Positions 15,228 through 15,485 of a DNA stretch of 15,485 nt are shown one piece after another; the stretch's first letter is position 1, and every line of letters starts with the position of its first letter. Below the pieces are notes generated by a model. It saw only the letters and a program-made list of their open reading frames with translations. It did no database searches and was not told the origin of the DNA. The position numbers and the translations under genes were made by a program. The stretch lies in contig JASLHF010000050.1 of assembly GCA_030152275.1 (NCBI GenBank), positions 1-15,485 of the forward strand, given 5' to 3'. This DNA comes from Acinetobacter sp. GTDB taxonomy: Bacteria > Pseudomonadota > Gammaproteobacteria > Pseudomonadales > Moraxellaceae.

Positions 15228-15485
15228 TTACTGGCAGGTGCAGTTCTTTTGCTCTTCGCACAGCATATAGACCAAATCTAATTCCGGACAGGCATAACCC
15301 ATGACGGTAAGCGCTGCAGTAATTTGACCGCGGTGATGTGTGCCATGATTAAACACGTGCATTAACGTGCTGGCATATGGCAGGCTCATTGGCTGGCCAG
15401 AGGCAGTGCGGTAGTGCAGATTTCCTGCCAGCTGTTTTGGTTCAAGTACAGCTAAAAAATCCAGCCAGCAATGCGATCGCAGTTC
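15228..15485 (-). CDS. DinB family protein (C-terminal part, cut by window edge)
   Basis: The minus strand reads 85 residues from the window edge to a TAA at 15228-15230. It includes LMHVFNHGTHHRGQITAALT (41-60), the conserved metal-binding motif of DinB/YfiT-like four-helix proteins, in which HxxxHRGQ supplies His ligands. The end is LCEEQKNCTCQ. DinB-family members are small metal-binding proteins, some of them thiol-dependent transferases and some induced by DNA damage; no specific role can be assigned. About half of a usual 165-residue protein lies outside the window. It converges with the LysE-family gene; the 71 bp between them hold only a weak 5-bp hairpin at about 15198-15211. Confidence 0.88.
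   Translation of the reverse strand, partial: ELRSHCWLDFLAVLEPKQLAGNLHYRTASGQPMSLPYASTLMHVFNHGTHHRGQITAALTVMGYACPELDLVYMLCEEQKNCTCQ

Noticed and set aside
1..15485. CRISPR array, tRNA or rRNA genes, or an attachment site
   Set aside because: I saw no short regularly spaced repeats, no tRNA-like cloverleaf and no rRNA sequence.

Overview
The window looks like an Acinetobacter chromosome. The evidence is the VgrG sequence style, mid-GC housekeeping genes, and AT-rich accessory DNA between them. No species can be named from sequence reading alone. Conserved genes form both flanks. On the left, on the minus strand, are a MATE efflux transporter cut by the window edge (1-519) and a class I/II aminotransferase of the YbdL type (630-1784). 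On the right are a DyP-type peroxidase (13448-14368, minus), a LysE/RhtB exporter (14536-15156, plus) and a DinB-family protein cut by the window edge (15228-15485, minus).

The centre (about 1900-13410, plus strand) is an auxiliary type VI secretion (T6SS) island. It has a complete vgrG (1987-5292) but no hcp, PAAR or core T6SS genes. It reads as three consecutive modules, each opening with the 3' end of vgrG. Module 1 is intact: full vgrG, a 754-residue multidomain cell-wall hydrolase effector (5296-7560) and a lipoprotein that is probably its immunity protein (7571-8464). Module 2 (8463-10491) has a vgrG 3' fragment, a small exported protein, a decayed SleB-like cell-wall hydrolase joined to an N-terminally truncated M15 peptidase, and an immunity-type lipoprotein. 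Module 3 (10699-13406) has a longer but broken vgrG 3' fragment, an exported protein, a decayed effector whose end resembles the muramidase domain of the module 1 effector, and a lipoprotein paralogous to the module 1 immunity protein.

The modules share a 116-bp vgrG segment (4842-4957, 8463-8578, 10940-11055), in frame in all three copies. The VgrG tails after it have diverged but still align with one another. This suggests that the locus stores alternative VgrG tails with their linked effector/immunity genes, and that recombination through the shared segment could swap the expressed tail. Between modules 2 and 3 lies a diverged copy of the 3' end and terminator of the flanking DyP peroxidase gene (10588-10695). 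It marks an earlier right-hand border of the island and shows that module 3 was added as a separate recombination event. Retained immunity genes beside dead effectors fit selection for protection against siblings or competitors.
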